64,000 bases of DNA from the NCBI GenBank assembly GCA_963667595.2, contig CAXXWD010000001.1, positions 186,001 through 250,000 of the forward strand, in the 5' to 3' direction. A program made the translations under genes and the position numbers. This stretch comes from JAHJQZ01 sp963667595. Lineage in GTDB: Bacteria > Pseudomonadota > Alphaproteobacteria > Rhizobiales > Devosiaceae. A model generated the notes under the pieces. The model saw only the letters and a list, made by a program, of their open reading frames with translations. It ran no database searches and was not told where the DNA came from. Positions 15,373 through 25,795 of the stretch are shown in pieces. Positions within the stretch are counted from its first letter, which is position 1. Every line of letters begins with the position of its first letter.

Positions 15373-16716
15373 TTACGACTGATAAAGCACATTATAGCGC
15401 GAGACCCACTCGGTCCGGGGAACGACTGTCTTGATGTCTTTTTCACGCAAGAAACAGCTCTTTTTTCCGGTGGCGGCTTCGGCTCCGAATTGCGCTGCAC
15501 CAAGTGCGGACAGTTCCATCTCGTCCACCACCTTGATTTCCTTGTCAAATACACTTGCACGCAATTCGATGAACCCGCGCGAGCGCGCCCGTCCCCCAGT
15601 GGCGTAAATCGGCCCGCGCGGCATACCCAGATCTATCATTTGCGCGATACGCTGGCGCGCGGCAAGGGTTTCGCGTTCGAGAGCACGCCGAATGCCGATT
15701 TTTCCACCCGCATTGCCGGCAAGATCTGCGTCGCCTTCAGGTGGAGCGCCAAAAAGCGTGTCATGGCCAAGACATGACAGCACCTCAGCCTCGCTCGCCC
15801 CGGTCGCCGCCAGTTCGGCATCAAGCTCCAACACGGCAAGGCAGGCAATGCCCGCATCGCCTGTCGGCGTCAGCGACAGGGCAATCGTTTTGTCGCGCCC
15901 CTTGGGCAGTCCGTTACGGATTTCGCCGTAAATAAGGTTCGCCGTTCCCAAAGAATCGATGATGGCATTGGGATCGAACCGCCGAATCACCGTCGCGCCG
16001 ACCGGATGATCGTGCCCGCCGGCAACGACGATGGTCTCGGCCGACGCCGCACCGGTTTCGATAAGCCTGCCCCGTTTCACGCCGCCGACAATCGTGCCCG
16101 CCCCCAGAATCGGCGGCAGGCGCGGCGCGTGTACCGCGGCGGTCAGCGAGTCTATCCAGCGACGGCTGGAAAGATCGAAACAGGCCGTGCGGGGCGCCAG
16201 GCTGGCGCTGATGAAGGTGCGTCCTGTCCACCAGACGGCGGGGAAATCGGTGAGGGTGATCCAGGTCGCGGGCGAAGCCAGCTCGTCCGGACGATTGTTA
16301 TGAATCCACAGCCACTTGGCGACGGTCCGGTCGGCGGCGATGGAAATGCCCGCCACATCGGAGAACGCGCCGAAACGTGCGGCCAGCCAGGATGCCTCCT
16401 CGCTGGCGCGCATGTCGAACCAGGCAATGGCGGCACCGGTCGGCTTAAGGTCGAGGCCAACGCCCACACCATCTTCGCCAACGCCGGCGGCCGCAAGGGA
16501 GCGGAGCGGCTGCCCGTCTGCAACCGAACGCCACCCTTCGACGATCATGTCTTCGAGCAGCGCCACCAGGGCCAAGGGATCGGTGGCCGATCCGACGCCG
16601 TCGTGAACACGCGGCGTCGGCACGGCTTTGGTATAAAGAATCTCGCCCCCGTCGGTCACGAGGATGATTTTCAGGTTGGTGCTCCCGATATCGATCCCGC
16701 AATCAATCTGAGGCAT
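15373..16716 (-). CDS. FGGY family carbohydrate kinase
   Basis: About 447 residues with the ASKHA fold: N-terminal phosphate-binding GIDIGSTNLKIILV, the substrate-region Asp in IAWFDMRAS, GGHDHPVGATVI in the middle, and the C-terminal adenosine loop IYATGGRARS. ATG 16716 is used; GTG 16719 is the adjacent in-frame alternative. It lies 13 bases after the aldolase stop. It presumably phosphorylates the sugar brought in by the 19104-22682 ABC transporter, giving the substrate for the aldolase. The specific sugar is unknown. Confidence 0.88.
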   Translation of the reverse strand: MPQIDCGIDIGSTNLKIILVTDGGEILYTKAVPTPRVHDGVGSATDPLALVALLEDMIVEGWRSVADGQPLRSLAAAGVGEDGVGVGLDLKPTGAAIAWFDMRASEEASWLAARFGAFSDVAGISIAADRTVAKWLWIHNNRPDELASPATWITLTDFPAVWWTGRTFISASLAPRTACFDLSSRRWIDSLTAAVHAPRLPPILGAGTIVGGVKRGRLIETGAASAETIVVAGGHDHPVGATVIRRFDPNAIIDSLGTANLIYGEIRNGLPKGRDKTIALSLTPTGDAGIACLAVLELDAELAATGASEAEVLSCLGHDTLFGAPPEGDADLAGNAGGKIGIRRALERETLAARQRIAQMIDLGMPRGPIYATGGRARSRGFIELRASVFDKEIKVVDEMELSALGAAQFGAEAATGKKSCFLREKDIKTVVPRTEWVSRYNVLYQS

Positions 16717-16729
16717 CACACGCCACCCC

Positions 16730-17524
16730 TTACCAGCGGCGCGTGAAGGACGTGCGCGTGATCTCGGCGATTTGCTTGATCATGTCGGAGGCCTCCGCCG
16801 GATCACGCTGCCAGATTTTGCGGCCGACGACCACACCCTGTGCACCTGCTTCGATGGAGTCCTTGATGGCCTTCACGGTCGAAGCGGCATCGCCTTCCTT
16901 CGGCCCGCCGGCAACGACGATCGGAATATCGAGTTCGTCGACGAGCTTGGCCGTCGCGTCGCTCCCCGGGAAGGTGATCTTGATGATATCGGCCCCGAGA
17001 TCGTAGCACACGCGCGCCACTTCCATCTCGGCCTTGATGATCTCGGGCGTGCGCGGCGAATTGAGATAAACCGGCTCGAGCATGGTCGGAATATTCCACT
17101 TGTCGGCTTCATTGATGATCGCGCCGACACGCTCGAAATATCTGATCTTTTCCGCGTCGTTGACGTTGAACGGCATCAGCATCTTAACGCAGTCGACACC
17201 CAGTCGCGCGGCATCCTCGACGACCGAGACCATGCAACCGGTCCCGGTTTCGGGCGCATGCGTCGGCCAGAAGGCGTCGATGGCCAGGATGCGGGCCAGA
17301 TGCGAAGCCTTGGCAAGATCCACTTCCGACTGCTTCACGATGCCGGTCGAGACCATGAAGCCGGTAATATCTTCCGGAATGTAGCGCCGCATGACCTGAA
17401 CCGGCGCCTCGAGCGCCTCGACGCGCCCCCAGACCAGGCCATGGTCGATCGGAATGACAAGCGCCGCGCGATCGTCGCGCAGCACCCGGTTCATGCGGTA
17501 ATTGGTCGAATAGCGATTGGCCAT
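16730..17524 (-). CDS. Class I aldolase, DeoC/LacD/FbaB (LsrF-like) family
   Basis: 264-residue TIM-barrel aldolase. VIPIDHGLVWG near the N-terminus and ADIIKITFPG carry the family's Schiff-base-region Lys, with VVAGGPKEGD and QGVVVGRKIWQ forming the phosphate-binding C-terminal loops. Relatives include archaeal-type fructose bisphosphate aldolase and LsrF. It is the first gene of the block that continues with FGGY kinase and GntR. Followed by a dihydroxyacetone kinase, the likely chemistry is retro-aldol cleavage of a phosphorylated ketose to dihydroxyacetone or DHAP plus an aldehyde (inference). Confidence 0.85.
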   Translation of the reverse strand: MANRYSTNYRMNRVLRDDRAALVIPIDHGLVWGRVEALEAPVQVMRRYIPEDITGFMVSTGIVKQSEVDLAKASHLARILAIDAFWPTHAPETGTGCMVSVVEDAARLGVDCVKMLMPFNVNDAEKIRYFERVGAIINEADKWNIPTMLEPVYLNSPRTPEIIKAEMEVARVCYDLGADIIKITFPGSDATAKLVDELDIPIVVAGGPKEGDAASTVKAIKDSIEAGAQGVVVGRKIWQRDPAEASDMIKQIAEITRTSFTRRW

Positions 17525-18040
17525 GCCAGTCTCCTGTTAGTCGCGTTCTATCGCCGAAGCGAATTGGGTGATGATGATCTGGTTTCTGGCCGGTTCTGGT
17601 TTGCATGCGCCGTGTTGCCGGGCGCGATGGGTACCGCGGGCAGGCGGCCAGGTCTGCCCTTTGTGATGCACGACATCGGTCTTGGGGTGGGATCGAACGC
17701 GTCAGCCTCGGGTCCAAACCCGACAACGCCAGATCCGTGCGCGATGCAACAAGACGGCGCCGGGTACGCGACATCGTATGTTTCGTTCGCATCGAACCGT
17801 ACAAACGCTGTGATCGATGCAGACAACAATGTGTCCGGTTCGGTCTTTCGATCCCTGCGGTCTGGCACATAGTCTGCGTTCGTTTTTATCATGGCTTCAG
17901 CTGATCGTTCCCATAAGCGGTATTGTCCGCCCGGCCTGCCGGATCCCCGGAATCACGCCCGATTGGCCAATGCCTGACAACATGTCGTGCGGAGCTTTCG
18001 GGTGCTGATATGCATCCAGCGCTGCGGCAGATCCGACTTC

Positions 18041-18085
18041 ATGTACGCCTTGTACGTACATACCGGACCTGCCATGTGTGTTCAA
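18041..18085 (-). promoter_or_regulatory. Promoter with operator-like palindrome, site 2 of 3 (aldolase operon)
   Basis: On the minus strand TTGAAC (18085-18080) is followed after 17 bases by TATGTA (18062-18057). The -10 box lies within the palindrome ATGTAC (18041-18046), N9, GTACAT (18056-18061). It is about 530 bases before the aldolase start. Confidence 0.55.
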
Positions 18086-18683
18086 CTGCTTTTTGTCGCG
18101 CCGATCCCTGCCGAAGCGAAAAGCGTCGATTTCACGTCACCGACTGCGAAATCCTGGTCGGCCTCGTGGAATCGTCCCGGTCTGGAGTGCGTTCGAAGAC
18201 TGTCATGAACAGTCCAGGGTCTCGAAAACCGCCGTTTTCTCGGCGCGATCATCGCCTGCCTGGGGAAAACCTGTGATGGGAAACGGATTGCACAAACGCA
18301 AAGGCCAGCGCGCCCGGCCGCCTGCCCTGCCATCAAACGTCCGCGTCACCGAAAAGAGTCTCATTAAGAGAATTAAGTTATTTATTCCAACGAGATAACT
18401 TATGTTTTCCTTTCTGTCGCATCGACGTTATACCCGTTTTTCCGCAACGGCAGGGCTTGCGACAACCCGCCACATATTGATGACGTATTGATGCACAAAT
18501 CGCCGGAATGACGATCCCGCAGGTTCCGGCTTGATACCTGCTCCTATGCTTTTCATTCATCTGGCAAACCTGGTTTTTCGCAACTCGCCTGACCCGATCC
18601 GTCGACACGGACAACAAGGCAACCGGATGGTTCCGGAATGCCGCTCAATGCAAACTTAATCTTTCCATTTGCACGGGACGCAC

Positions 18684-18730
18684 TTGACGCGGCCGATTAG
18701 TAAGCCGTATCGTACGTCTTGTAGGTACAA
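18684..18730 (+). promoter_or_regulatory. Promoter with operator-like palindrome, site 3 of 3 (sugar ABC operon)
   Basis: TTGACG (18684-18689), 18 bases, then TATCGT (18708-18713), overlapping the palindrome CGTAC (18711-18715), N9, GTACAA (18725-18730). It is 374 bases upstream of the binding-protein ATG. The arrangement is the same as at site 2, with the -10 inside the outer operator arm. Confidence 0.55.
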
Positions 18731-19103
18731 GAAAGTTCAGGGTTTGCTGCAGCAAGCGACAGCTCTCCTTCGGACGGCAAACACAGTGATTTGGGAGTTG
18801 CGCAAGCACACTGGCTTGACCGTCGCGTATCCAGGCAACTGCCTCGTCGTGGCTGACCTTTGGTTCATGCCGGACGGTTCGCAAACGCGGTCGAGGCAGG
18901 ACCGTTGGGGAGGGGAAGCGGATGTGGTCGGATAGACCGCACTGCTTGGTCACGAGGGCACAAAACCTTGACGCCATTTGGATCGACATAATCCGATGCA
19001 CTGTCGGACGTTGTTTAGCGATGCAGACCATAGAGTCTGACAAGGGGTTGCTTGGCGCAGGTATGGAACCGTCCCGGCCGCCCGCAAGAAGGAGAAAACA
19101 CTC

Positions 19104-20042
19104 ATGAAGACTGCAACATACCTCTTGGCAGCAACGGCCCTGGCACTTGTGGCCATGCCCGTCGCCGCTGCCGACAAGGTGCCGACGCGGGTTGGCATCA
19201 CGGTTGCGAACCTCGGCAATCCGTTCTTCGTTCCGCTCGTTGCCGGTGCCAGGGAAACGGTTGCCAAAGCCGCTCCGGATGCGGACGTCACGGTTGTCGG
19301 CGCCGATTACGACCTGAACAAACAGGCCACCCAGATCGATAATTTCATCGCCTCCGGCGCCGAAGTGATCATGATCAACTCGGTGGACGCCAACGCCATC
19401 GCGCCTGCCGTCGCCAAGGCCAAGGCCGCGGGCATTACCATTGGCGCCTTCGACGTCACCGCCAAGGGTGCCGACGTGACGGTGATGACCAACAACTTCC
19501 AGGCCGGCCAGATCACCTGCAATTACCTGGCCGAACAGCTCGACGGCACCGGTGACGTCGCCATCATCAACGGCCCGCCGATCTCCTCGATCATGGACCG
19601 CGTGGCCGGCTGCAAGGATGCCTTCAGCGCCTTTCCGGGCATCAACATCCTGTCGGACAACCTGAACGGCAAGGCGTCGCGCGATGGCGGCCTCGATGTC
19701 ATGCAGGGCCTGTTGACCCGTTTCGAGCATATCGACGCCGTGTTCGGCGCCAATGACCCGACCGCCCTCGGCGCCGATCTCGCCGCCAGGCAGCTCAATC
19801 GTGACGAGATGATCATCGGCGGTGTCGATGGTTCGCCCGACGTGGTCGCGGCCCTCAAGGCCGGCAACACCCGGATCGTCGCCACGGCGTCCCAGGATCC
19901 CTATGGCATGGCCGCCAAGTCCACCGAAATGGCGCTATCCGTCTTCCGTGGCGAGAGCCAGCCGTCCGAACCTATTCTGCTCGACACCGAACTGGTGACG
20001 ACCGAGAATATCGGCAGCTACACGGGTTGGGGCGCCCAATAA
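19104..20042 (+). CDS. Sugar ABC transporter substrate-binding protein (RbsB type)
   Basis: Periplasmic sugar-binding protein of 312 residues. Signal peptide TYLLAATALALVAMPVAAA is followed by VGITVANLGNPFFVPL, QIDNFIASGAEVIMINSVDANAI and later VFGANDPTALGA, IIGGVDGSPD, all standard for the Peripla_BP_4 ribose/galactose class. The start has GGAGAAAA 5-12 bases upstream. First gene of the operon that continues with a double-domain ATPase and a permease. Its substrate is presumably what the FGGY kinase phosphorylates. Confidence 0.94.
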   Translation: MKTATYLLAATALALVAMPVAAADKVPTRVGITVANLGNPFFVPLVAGARETVAKAAPDADVTVVGADYDLNKQATQIDNFIASGAEVIMINSVDANAIAPAVAKAKAAGITIGAFDVTAKGADVTVMTNNFQAGQITCNYLAEQLDGTGDVAIINGPPISSIMDRVAGCKDAFSAFPGINILSDNLNGKASRDGGLDVMQGLLTRFEHIDAVFGANDPTALGADLAARQLNRDEMIIGGVDGSPDVVAALKAGNTRIVATASQDPYGMAAKSTEMALSVFRGESQPSEPILLDTELVTTENIGSYTGWGAQ

Positions 20043-20133
20043 GGGCTCTGACCGATCATCGCCGCCGCGACACGAACGGGTCGCGGCGGCTTCACGACTG
20101 GCACGATCGCCAGACAATGAATTGGGTATCACC

Positions 20134-21678
20134 GTGACAGATTCGACTGCGCAGCCAGCGCCGCTTCTCGAAATGCGCAACATCTCCAAGACGTTCGCCG
20201 GCATAGCGGCGTTGACGAACGTATCGATTTCGGTCGATCGTGGCGAAGTCCACGCCCTGATGGGCGAGAATGGTGCGGGCAAGTCGACCCTTATGAAGGT
20301 GTTGTCCGGCGCCTATCGCGCCGATCCGGGTGGAGAAATCCTCATCGACGGCGAAAGCGTCAGGATCGACCGCCCCGGCACCGGCCGGGAACACGGAATC
20401 GCCGTCATCTATCAGGAGCTTTCGCTCTGTCCCAACCTGAGCGTCGCCGAAAATGTCTTTCTCGGCCGGGAAAGCCGCAAGAACGGGACAACGGACAACA
20501 GGACGCGGAACGCCGCCTGCAAGGACGTGCTTGCCCGCCTGAGACTGAGCTTTCCGCCCTCGACCATGGTTTCACGCCTGTCGCTCGGCGAACGCCAGCT
20601 GATCGAAATTGCCCGCGCGCTCGCCTCCGAGGCCCGCATTCTGGTGATGGACGAACCGACGACGTCGCTGACGACGCGGGAAACCGAACGGCTGTTCGAG
20701 ATCATCAACGATCTCAAGGCCGAAGGCATCGGCATCATCTACATCAGCCACCGCATGGAAGAAGTCTACGCCATCGCCGACCGCGCCAGCGTTTTGCGCG
20801 ACGGCCGCTATATCGGCACGCTCGAACGCAAGGACATCGCGGCCGAACGGCTGGTTTCGATGATGGTCGGGCGCGATCTGGGCTCCTTTTATACCAAGGA
20901 CCACAAACCGTCCCCCGATCGCAAGACGCTGCTGTCGGTTCGTAACATTTCCGACGATCGCCATGTTCGTGACTGCTCGTTCGATCTGAAAGCCGGTGAA
21001 GTCCTGTGTATCGCGGGCCTGGTCGGCGCGGGGCGCACCGAGCTTGCGCGGCTGATCTATGGCGCCGACACGCGCCGGCGCGGCACGATCATGCTCGATG
21101 GGCACGAGCTCACCATCCGCAAACCGAGCGACGCCATCTCCGCCGGCATCGTCTATCTGACCGAGGACCGTCGGGAACTCGGTCTGTTCCTCGACATGTC
21201 GATCGGGGAGAACATCAATATGAACGTGATCGCCGCCGACGCCCATCGTGGAGGTTTCTCCAACCGGCCCAAGGCGCGCGAGCGGGCGAGCAAGTCCCTG
21301 AAAACACTGGCGATCCGCTCCACGGGCATCGCCGCATTGGCCGGATCGCTTTCGGGAGGCAACCAGCAAAAGGTGCTTTTGGCCCGTCTTCTCGAAACCA
21401 AACCGCGCATCCTCATCCTCGACGAACCGACGCGCGGCGTCGATGTCGGGGCAAAATCCGAAATTTATCATCTGATCGACGAGTTCGCCAAACGCGGCAT
21501 CGGCATTCTGATGATTTCGAGCGAATTGCCCGAAGTCATCGGCGTCGCCGACCGGGTGCTGGTGATGCGCGACGGACGGATCGTCGGCGAGATCATCGAC
21601 ACTGTCGATACGCCAATCACCCAGGAAGCCATCATGGCCTACTCGACGGGCGCTGCCAACATCAGCGCGGCATCGTGA
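20134..21678 (+). CDS. Sugar ABC transporter ATP-binding protein, two-domain (RbsA type)
   Basis: About 514 residues with two ABC domains. The first has Walker A GENGAGKST, signature LSLGERQLIEIARAL and VMDEPTTSL. The second has the usual degenerate Walker A (GLVGAGRTELARLIYG), signature LSGGNQQKVLLARLL and ILDEPTRGVDVGAK. GTG 20134 is preferred; TTG 20122 is an in-frame alternative. It lies 91 bases after the binding protein and 20 before the permease. It powers uptake of the unidentified sugar. Confidence 0.94.
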   Translation: MTDSTAQPAPLLEMRNISKTFAGIAALTNVSISVDRGEVHALMGENGAGKSTLMKVLSGAYRADPGGEILIDGESVRIDRPGTGREHGIAVIYQELSLCPNLSVAENVFLGRESRKNGTTDNRTRNAACKDVLARLRLSFPPSTMVSRLSLGERQLIEIARALASEARILVMDEPTTSLTTRETERLFEIINDLKAEGIGIIYISHRMEEVYAIADRASVLRDGRYIGTLERKDIAAERLVSMMVGRDLGSFYTKDHKPSPDRKTLLSVRNISDDRHVRDCSFDLKAGEVLCIAGLVGAGRTELARLIYGADTRRRGTIMLDGHELTIRKPSDAISAGIVYLTEDRRELGLFLDMSIGENINMNVIAADAHRGGFSNRPKARERASKSLKTLAIRSTGIAALAGSLSGGNQQKVLLARLLETKPRILILDEPTRGVDVGAKSEIYHLIDEFAKRGIGILMISSELPEVIGVADRVLVMRDGRIVGEIIDTVDTPITQEAIMAYSTGAANISAAS

Positions 21679-21698
21679 GTACGCTCTAGGGGGTCAAG

Positions 21699-22682
21699 TT
21701 GAATACCACAGCAAACACGAACGAACTCGGAACCAGCGCACGCGGCGCCAAGGTGCAAACGCTGATCCAGGTGACGGGCATGCTGCCCGTGCTGATCCTT
21801 TTGTGCATCGGCTTCCAGATTTTCAGCGGCCGTTTCGCCACCTTCACCAATCTGTCGATCGTCATGCAACAGGCATCGATCAACACCGTGCTCTCGGCCG
21901 GAATGACCTTCGTCATCCTGACCGGCGGCATCGACCTTTCCGTCGGCTCGATCGTTGCCGCCTCGGCCATGGTCGCGGTTATCGGCTCCCTCATTCCCGG
22001 TATGGGATATCTCGGCATATTGGCGGGACTGGGACTCGGGCTTGCCTGCGGCGTCGCCAACGGTCTGCTCGTTGCCTATGTCAAGCTTCCGCCCTTCATC
22101 GCAACACTGGGATCCCTGACGGCGGTTCGCGGTCTGGCCCGGCTCATCGGCAACGACACCACGGTCTTCAATACGGACATGCCCTTCGCCTTTATCGGCA
22201 ATGGCAGCTTTCTCGGCATTCCGTGGCTGGTGATCATCGCCTTTTCCACCATCCTGATCTCCTGGGTGATCCTGCGCCGCACCGTGCTCGGCACCTATAT
22301 TTATGCCATAGGCGGCAATACCGATGCCGCGCGTCTGGCCGGCATCCGCGTCGCGGCGATCCTTGTGTTCGTCTATGCGATATCGGGCCTGTTTTCCGGC
22401 CTTGGCGGGGTCATGAGCGCGGCCCGTCTTTATGCGGCCAACGGATTGCAGCTCGGACAGTCCTACGAACTCGACGCCATCGCCGCCGTCATTCTCGGCG
22501 GAACGAGTTTCGTCGGCGGTGTCGGTTCGATCTGGGGAACCCTGGTCGGCGCCCTGATCATCGCCGTGCTCTCCAACGGATTGATCCTGGTCGGCGTCTC
22601 CGACATCTGGCAGTACATCATCAAGGGCCTGGTGATCATCGCCGCCGTCGCACTCGACAGCTATCGGCGTTCACGCGCCTAA
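21699..22682 (+). CDS. Sugar ABC transporter permease (RbsC type)
   Basis: 327-residue inner-membrane permease with eight to ten hydrophobic segments. VILTGGIDLSVGSIVA and AVILGGTSFVGGVGSIWGTLVGAL are the family loops. It starts at TTG 21699 with AGGGGG upstream. It ends the operon; a strong hairpin follows at 22704-22736. Confidence 0.94.
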   Translation: MNTTANTNELGTSARGAKVQTLIQVTGMLPVLILLCIGFQIFSGRFATFTNLSIVMQQASINTVLSAGMTFVILTGGIDLSVGSIVAASAMVAVIGSLIPGMGYLGILAGLGLGLACGVANGLLVAYVKLPPFIATLGSLTAVRGLARLIGNDTTVFNTDMPFAFIGNGSFLGIPWLVIIAFSTILISWVILRRTVLGTYIYAIGGNTDAARLAGIRVAAILVFVYAISGLFSGLGGVMSAARLYAANGLQLGQSYELDAIAAVILGGTSFVGGVGSIWGTLVGALIIAVLSNGLILVGVSDIWQYIIKGLVIIAAVALDSYRRSRA

Positions 22683-22703
22683 ATAGAGCAGTAAACCCAA
22701 AGA

Positions 22704-22736
22704 GAAGTGCCGGTTTTGGATCAAAACCGGCACTTC
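22704..22736. terminator. Bidirectional intrinsic terminator
   Basis: Perfect 14-bp stem: GAAGTGCCGGTTTT (22704-22717), 5-base loop, AAAACCGGCACTTC (22723-22736). It lies between the plus-strand sugar permease and the minus-strand glycerol operon, which converge here, and is followed by a short T-rich tail. Confidence 0.85.
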
Positions 22737-22755
22737 GTTTATTCGCCTGCCGCTC

Positions 22756-23043
22756 CTAAACGAAGCGGAACACAAAGACGGCCCAGGCCAGCGCGATGAC
22801 GCTCGGCCACCAGATCGGCGCGCCGAACACTGCCAGCCAGCCGAGATAGATAAAGGCACTCCCCAATAAAGAGATGAAAAGCCGGTCGCCACGCGTGGTG
22901 TTGAGCGCGAAGATACCGTGCCGGGGGCCTCCACCGGGATCGAAATGCTCCCATACGCCCATGGCGGCGATTGATCCGAAGATGAAGATGAAGAATCCGG
23001 CGGTTGGCCAAGTCCAGGCCATCCATGTCAGATTGAAATCCAT
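22756..23043 (-). CDS. DUF2160 family small membrane protein of the glycerol ABC operon
   Basis: 95 residues with three likely transmembrane segments (WPTAGFFIFIFGSIAAMG, LFISLLGSAFIYLGWLAVFG, WWPSVIALAWAVFVFRFV). DUF2160 proteins are found beside glycerol/polyol ABC permeases in rhizobia. ATG 23043 has AGGAGG nine bases upstream. It is the last gene of the operon, 12 bases after the second permease. Its role is unknown; it may be an accessory to the permease complex. Confidence 0.82.
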   Translation of the reverse strand: MDFNLTWMAWTWPTAGFFIFIFGSIAAMGVWEHFDPGGGPRHGIFALNTTRGDRLFISLLGSAFIYLGWLAVFGAPIWWPSVIALAWAVFVFRFV

Positions 23044-23055
23044 GGCCAAATCCTC

Positions 23056-23856
23056 CTAAACCCGACCCAGGGCAAAGCCCTTGGCGATGTAGTTGCGCAC
23101 GAAATAGATCACCACGGCACCCGGGATGATGGTCAGCGTGCCCGCCGCGGCGAGCAGGCCGAGTTGATATCCTGTGCTCGAGGCCGTTCTGGTCATGGTC
23201 GCCGCGATCGGCTTGGCTGCTACGGCAGTCAGGGTCTTGGCCAGCAGCAGTTCGACCCAGGAGAACATGAAGCAGAAGAACATGGCCACGCCGATACCGG
23301 CGGCAATCGTCGGGATGAAGATCTTGATGAAGAAGGACCAGAACGAATAGCCATCGACATAGGCGGTCTCGTCGAGTTGTTTGGGCACGCCGGAGATGAA
23401 CCCTTCCAGGATCCACACCGCCAACGGGATGTTGAACAGGGTGTGGGCCAGCGCCACGGCCAGATGGGTGTCGAACAACCCGATGGCCGAATAGAGCTGG
23501 AAGAAGGGCAGAGCGAACACGGCGGCCGGCGCCATGCGGTTGGTCAAGAGCCAGAAGAACAGGTGCTTGTCACCCAGGAACCGGTAGCGCGAGAAGGCGT
23601 AGGCCGCCGGCAGCGCCACCGTCACCGAGATCAGCGTGTTGAGCGTCACATAGATGATGGAATTGATGTATCCCATGTACCAGGTCGGATCGGTGAAGAT
23701 CTGGGCATAGTTTTCCAGGGTGAAGTTCTTTGGATACAGCGAGAACGTATTGATGATCTCGGTCGTCGTCTTGAACGACATGTTCACGAGCCAATAGATC
23801 GGCAGCATGAGAACGACGATGTAGAGTGTGGGAACGAGCCATTTGAAGCGACGCAT
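23056..23856 (-). CDS. glpQ: Glycerol ABC transporter permease 2 (GlpQ-like)
   Basis: 266-residue MalG-type permease with six transmembrane segments and the coupling motif EGFISGVPKQLDETAYVDGYS. ATG 23856 with GGAGGAAAA upstream overlaps the end of permease 1 almost exactly. The gene order binding protein, two ATPases, two permeases, DUF2160 is that of the rhizobial GlpSTPQV glycerol importer, and glpD and glpR genes lie divergently. Confidence 0.88.
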   Translation of the reverse strand: MRRFKWLVPTLYIVVLMLPIYWLVNMSFKTTTEIINTFSLYPKNFTLENYAQIFTDPTWYMGYINSIIYVTLNTLISVTVALPAAYAFSRYRFLGDKHLFFWLLTNRMAPAAVFALPFFQLYSAIGLFDTHLAVALAHTLFNIPLAVWILEGFISGVPKQLDETAYVDGYSFWSFFIKIFIPTIAAGIGVAMFFCFMFSWVELLLAKTLTAVAAKPIAATMTRTASSTGYQLGLLAAAGTLTIIPGAVVIYFVRNYIAKGFALGRV

Positions 23857-23857
23857 C

Positions 23858-24717
<860 letters not shown>

Positions 24718-24721
<4 letters not shown>

Positions 24722-25794
24722 GGGTTCGACTCCGATTCGGCGAGCCATCCGTCGGCATAGATGCGCGTATTGGCGGGATCCAAACGCAGCCTGGCCCCGT
24801 CCGAGGGGATCTCGACGTCCTCGCCGGCAAGAAGCTTGACGGGACCGGCGGCACTTTCGGCCGAAACGATACGGAACCGGCCGGCGTCGCTGACACGAAC
24901 AATCCTGGCCTTCAGTCCTTTGGCAGCCAGGCTGACGAATTCCGGCCGTACGCCGATCTCGGTCAGGTCAGCGGGTTGGTCGAGCCGGTTTGCCGTTTCG
25001 ATGGGTTGGCCGGCCACCACCGCCTTGCCGTTGTCGATGTCGCAGGGCAGCACGTTCATGCCCGGCGAACCGATGAAATGCCCGACAAAGGTATGGTGCG
25101 GTCGCTCGAACAGTTCGGAGGGGGTGCCGATCTGCACCACCTCGCCCATGTTCATGACCACGACCCGGTCCGCAAAGGTCAGCGCCTCGGTCTGGTCATG
25201 GGTGACATAGATCATCGTCAGGGCGACGCGCTGTTGCAGTTCCTTGAGCTTGGCGCGCAGGCGGAACTTCAAGTGCGGATCGATCACCGTCAGCGGTTCG
25301 TCGAACAGGATGGCGTTGACATCGGTCCTGACCAGGCCGCGACCGAGCGAGATCTTCTGCTTGCCGTCGGCGGTCAGGTGCGAGGCGCGATTGTTGAGGG
25401 TCGGGGTCAGGTCGGTCATGTCGGCGATTTCCCTGACCCGCTCGGCGATCTCGGTTTCCGGAACGCGGCGATTGCGCAAGGGGAAGGCGAGATTGTCTCT
25501 GACCGTCATGGTGTCGTAGACGACCGGGAACTGAAACACCTGCGCGATCTGGCGCTGTTCCGGCGGCAGGTGCGAAACGTTTCTGTCGTCGAACAGGATC
25601 TGTCCCTCGCTCGGCACCAGAAGACCGGAAATAATGTTCAAAAGCGTGGTCTTGCCGCAGCCGGACGGACCGAGCAGCGCGTAGGCGCCGCCATCGTCCC
25701 ATTCGAGGTTGAGTTCCTTGAGGGCCCAGTGTTCCTCCTTGTAGGGAACAGGAAAATAGCTGTGCCGAAGTTTGGATAGCGTGATCTTGGCCAT
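24718..25794 (-). CDS. glpT: Glycerol ABC transporter ATP-binding protein 2 (GlpT-like)
   Basis: 358-residue MalK-type ATPase with Walker A GPSGCGKTT, Q-loop VFQFPVVYD, Walker B AILFDEPLTVID and a C-terminal TOBE-like regulatory domain. The usual LSGGQ signature is replaced by LTADGKQKISLGRGLV, a divergence seen in this transporter family. It partners the second ATPase (25796-26881), so the importer probably uses an ATPase heterodimer. Confidence 0.88.
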
Positions 25795-25795
25795 G

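Larger units (their letters stand above)
17525..19103. other. 1.58-kb intergenic region between aldolase and sugar-binding protein genes
   Basis: This is the longest gene-free stretch in the window. No reading frame has a plausible protein composition. It holds two copies of the GTAC-N9-GTAC operator with promoter-like boxes (18041-18085 and 18684-18730) and an AT-rich 8-bp inverted repeat, TAAGTTAT (18374-18381) and ATAACTTA (18395-18402), in an otherwise G+C-rich background. It serves two divergent transcription units. Confidence 0.6.

Noticed and set aside
17605..17904. Frame of about 100 codons in the long intergenic region
   Set aside because: Arg/Cys-rich sequence with no domain, no ribosome binding site and no conserved pattern; treated as non-coding.
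14555..22682. An AI-2 (Lsr) uptake and processing system
   Set aside because: FGGY kinase, LsrF-like aldolase and RbsBAC-type transporter recall lsr, but there is no LsrG or LsrR, the regulator is GntR/UTRA, and a dihydroxyacetone kinase is included. A sugar pathway fits better.
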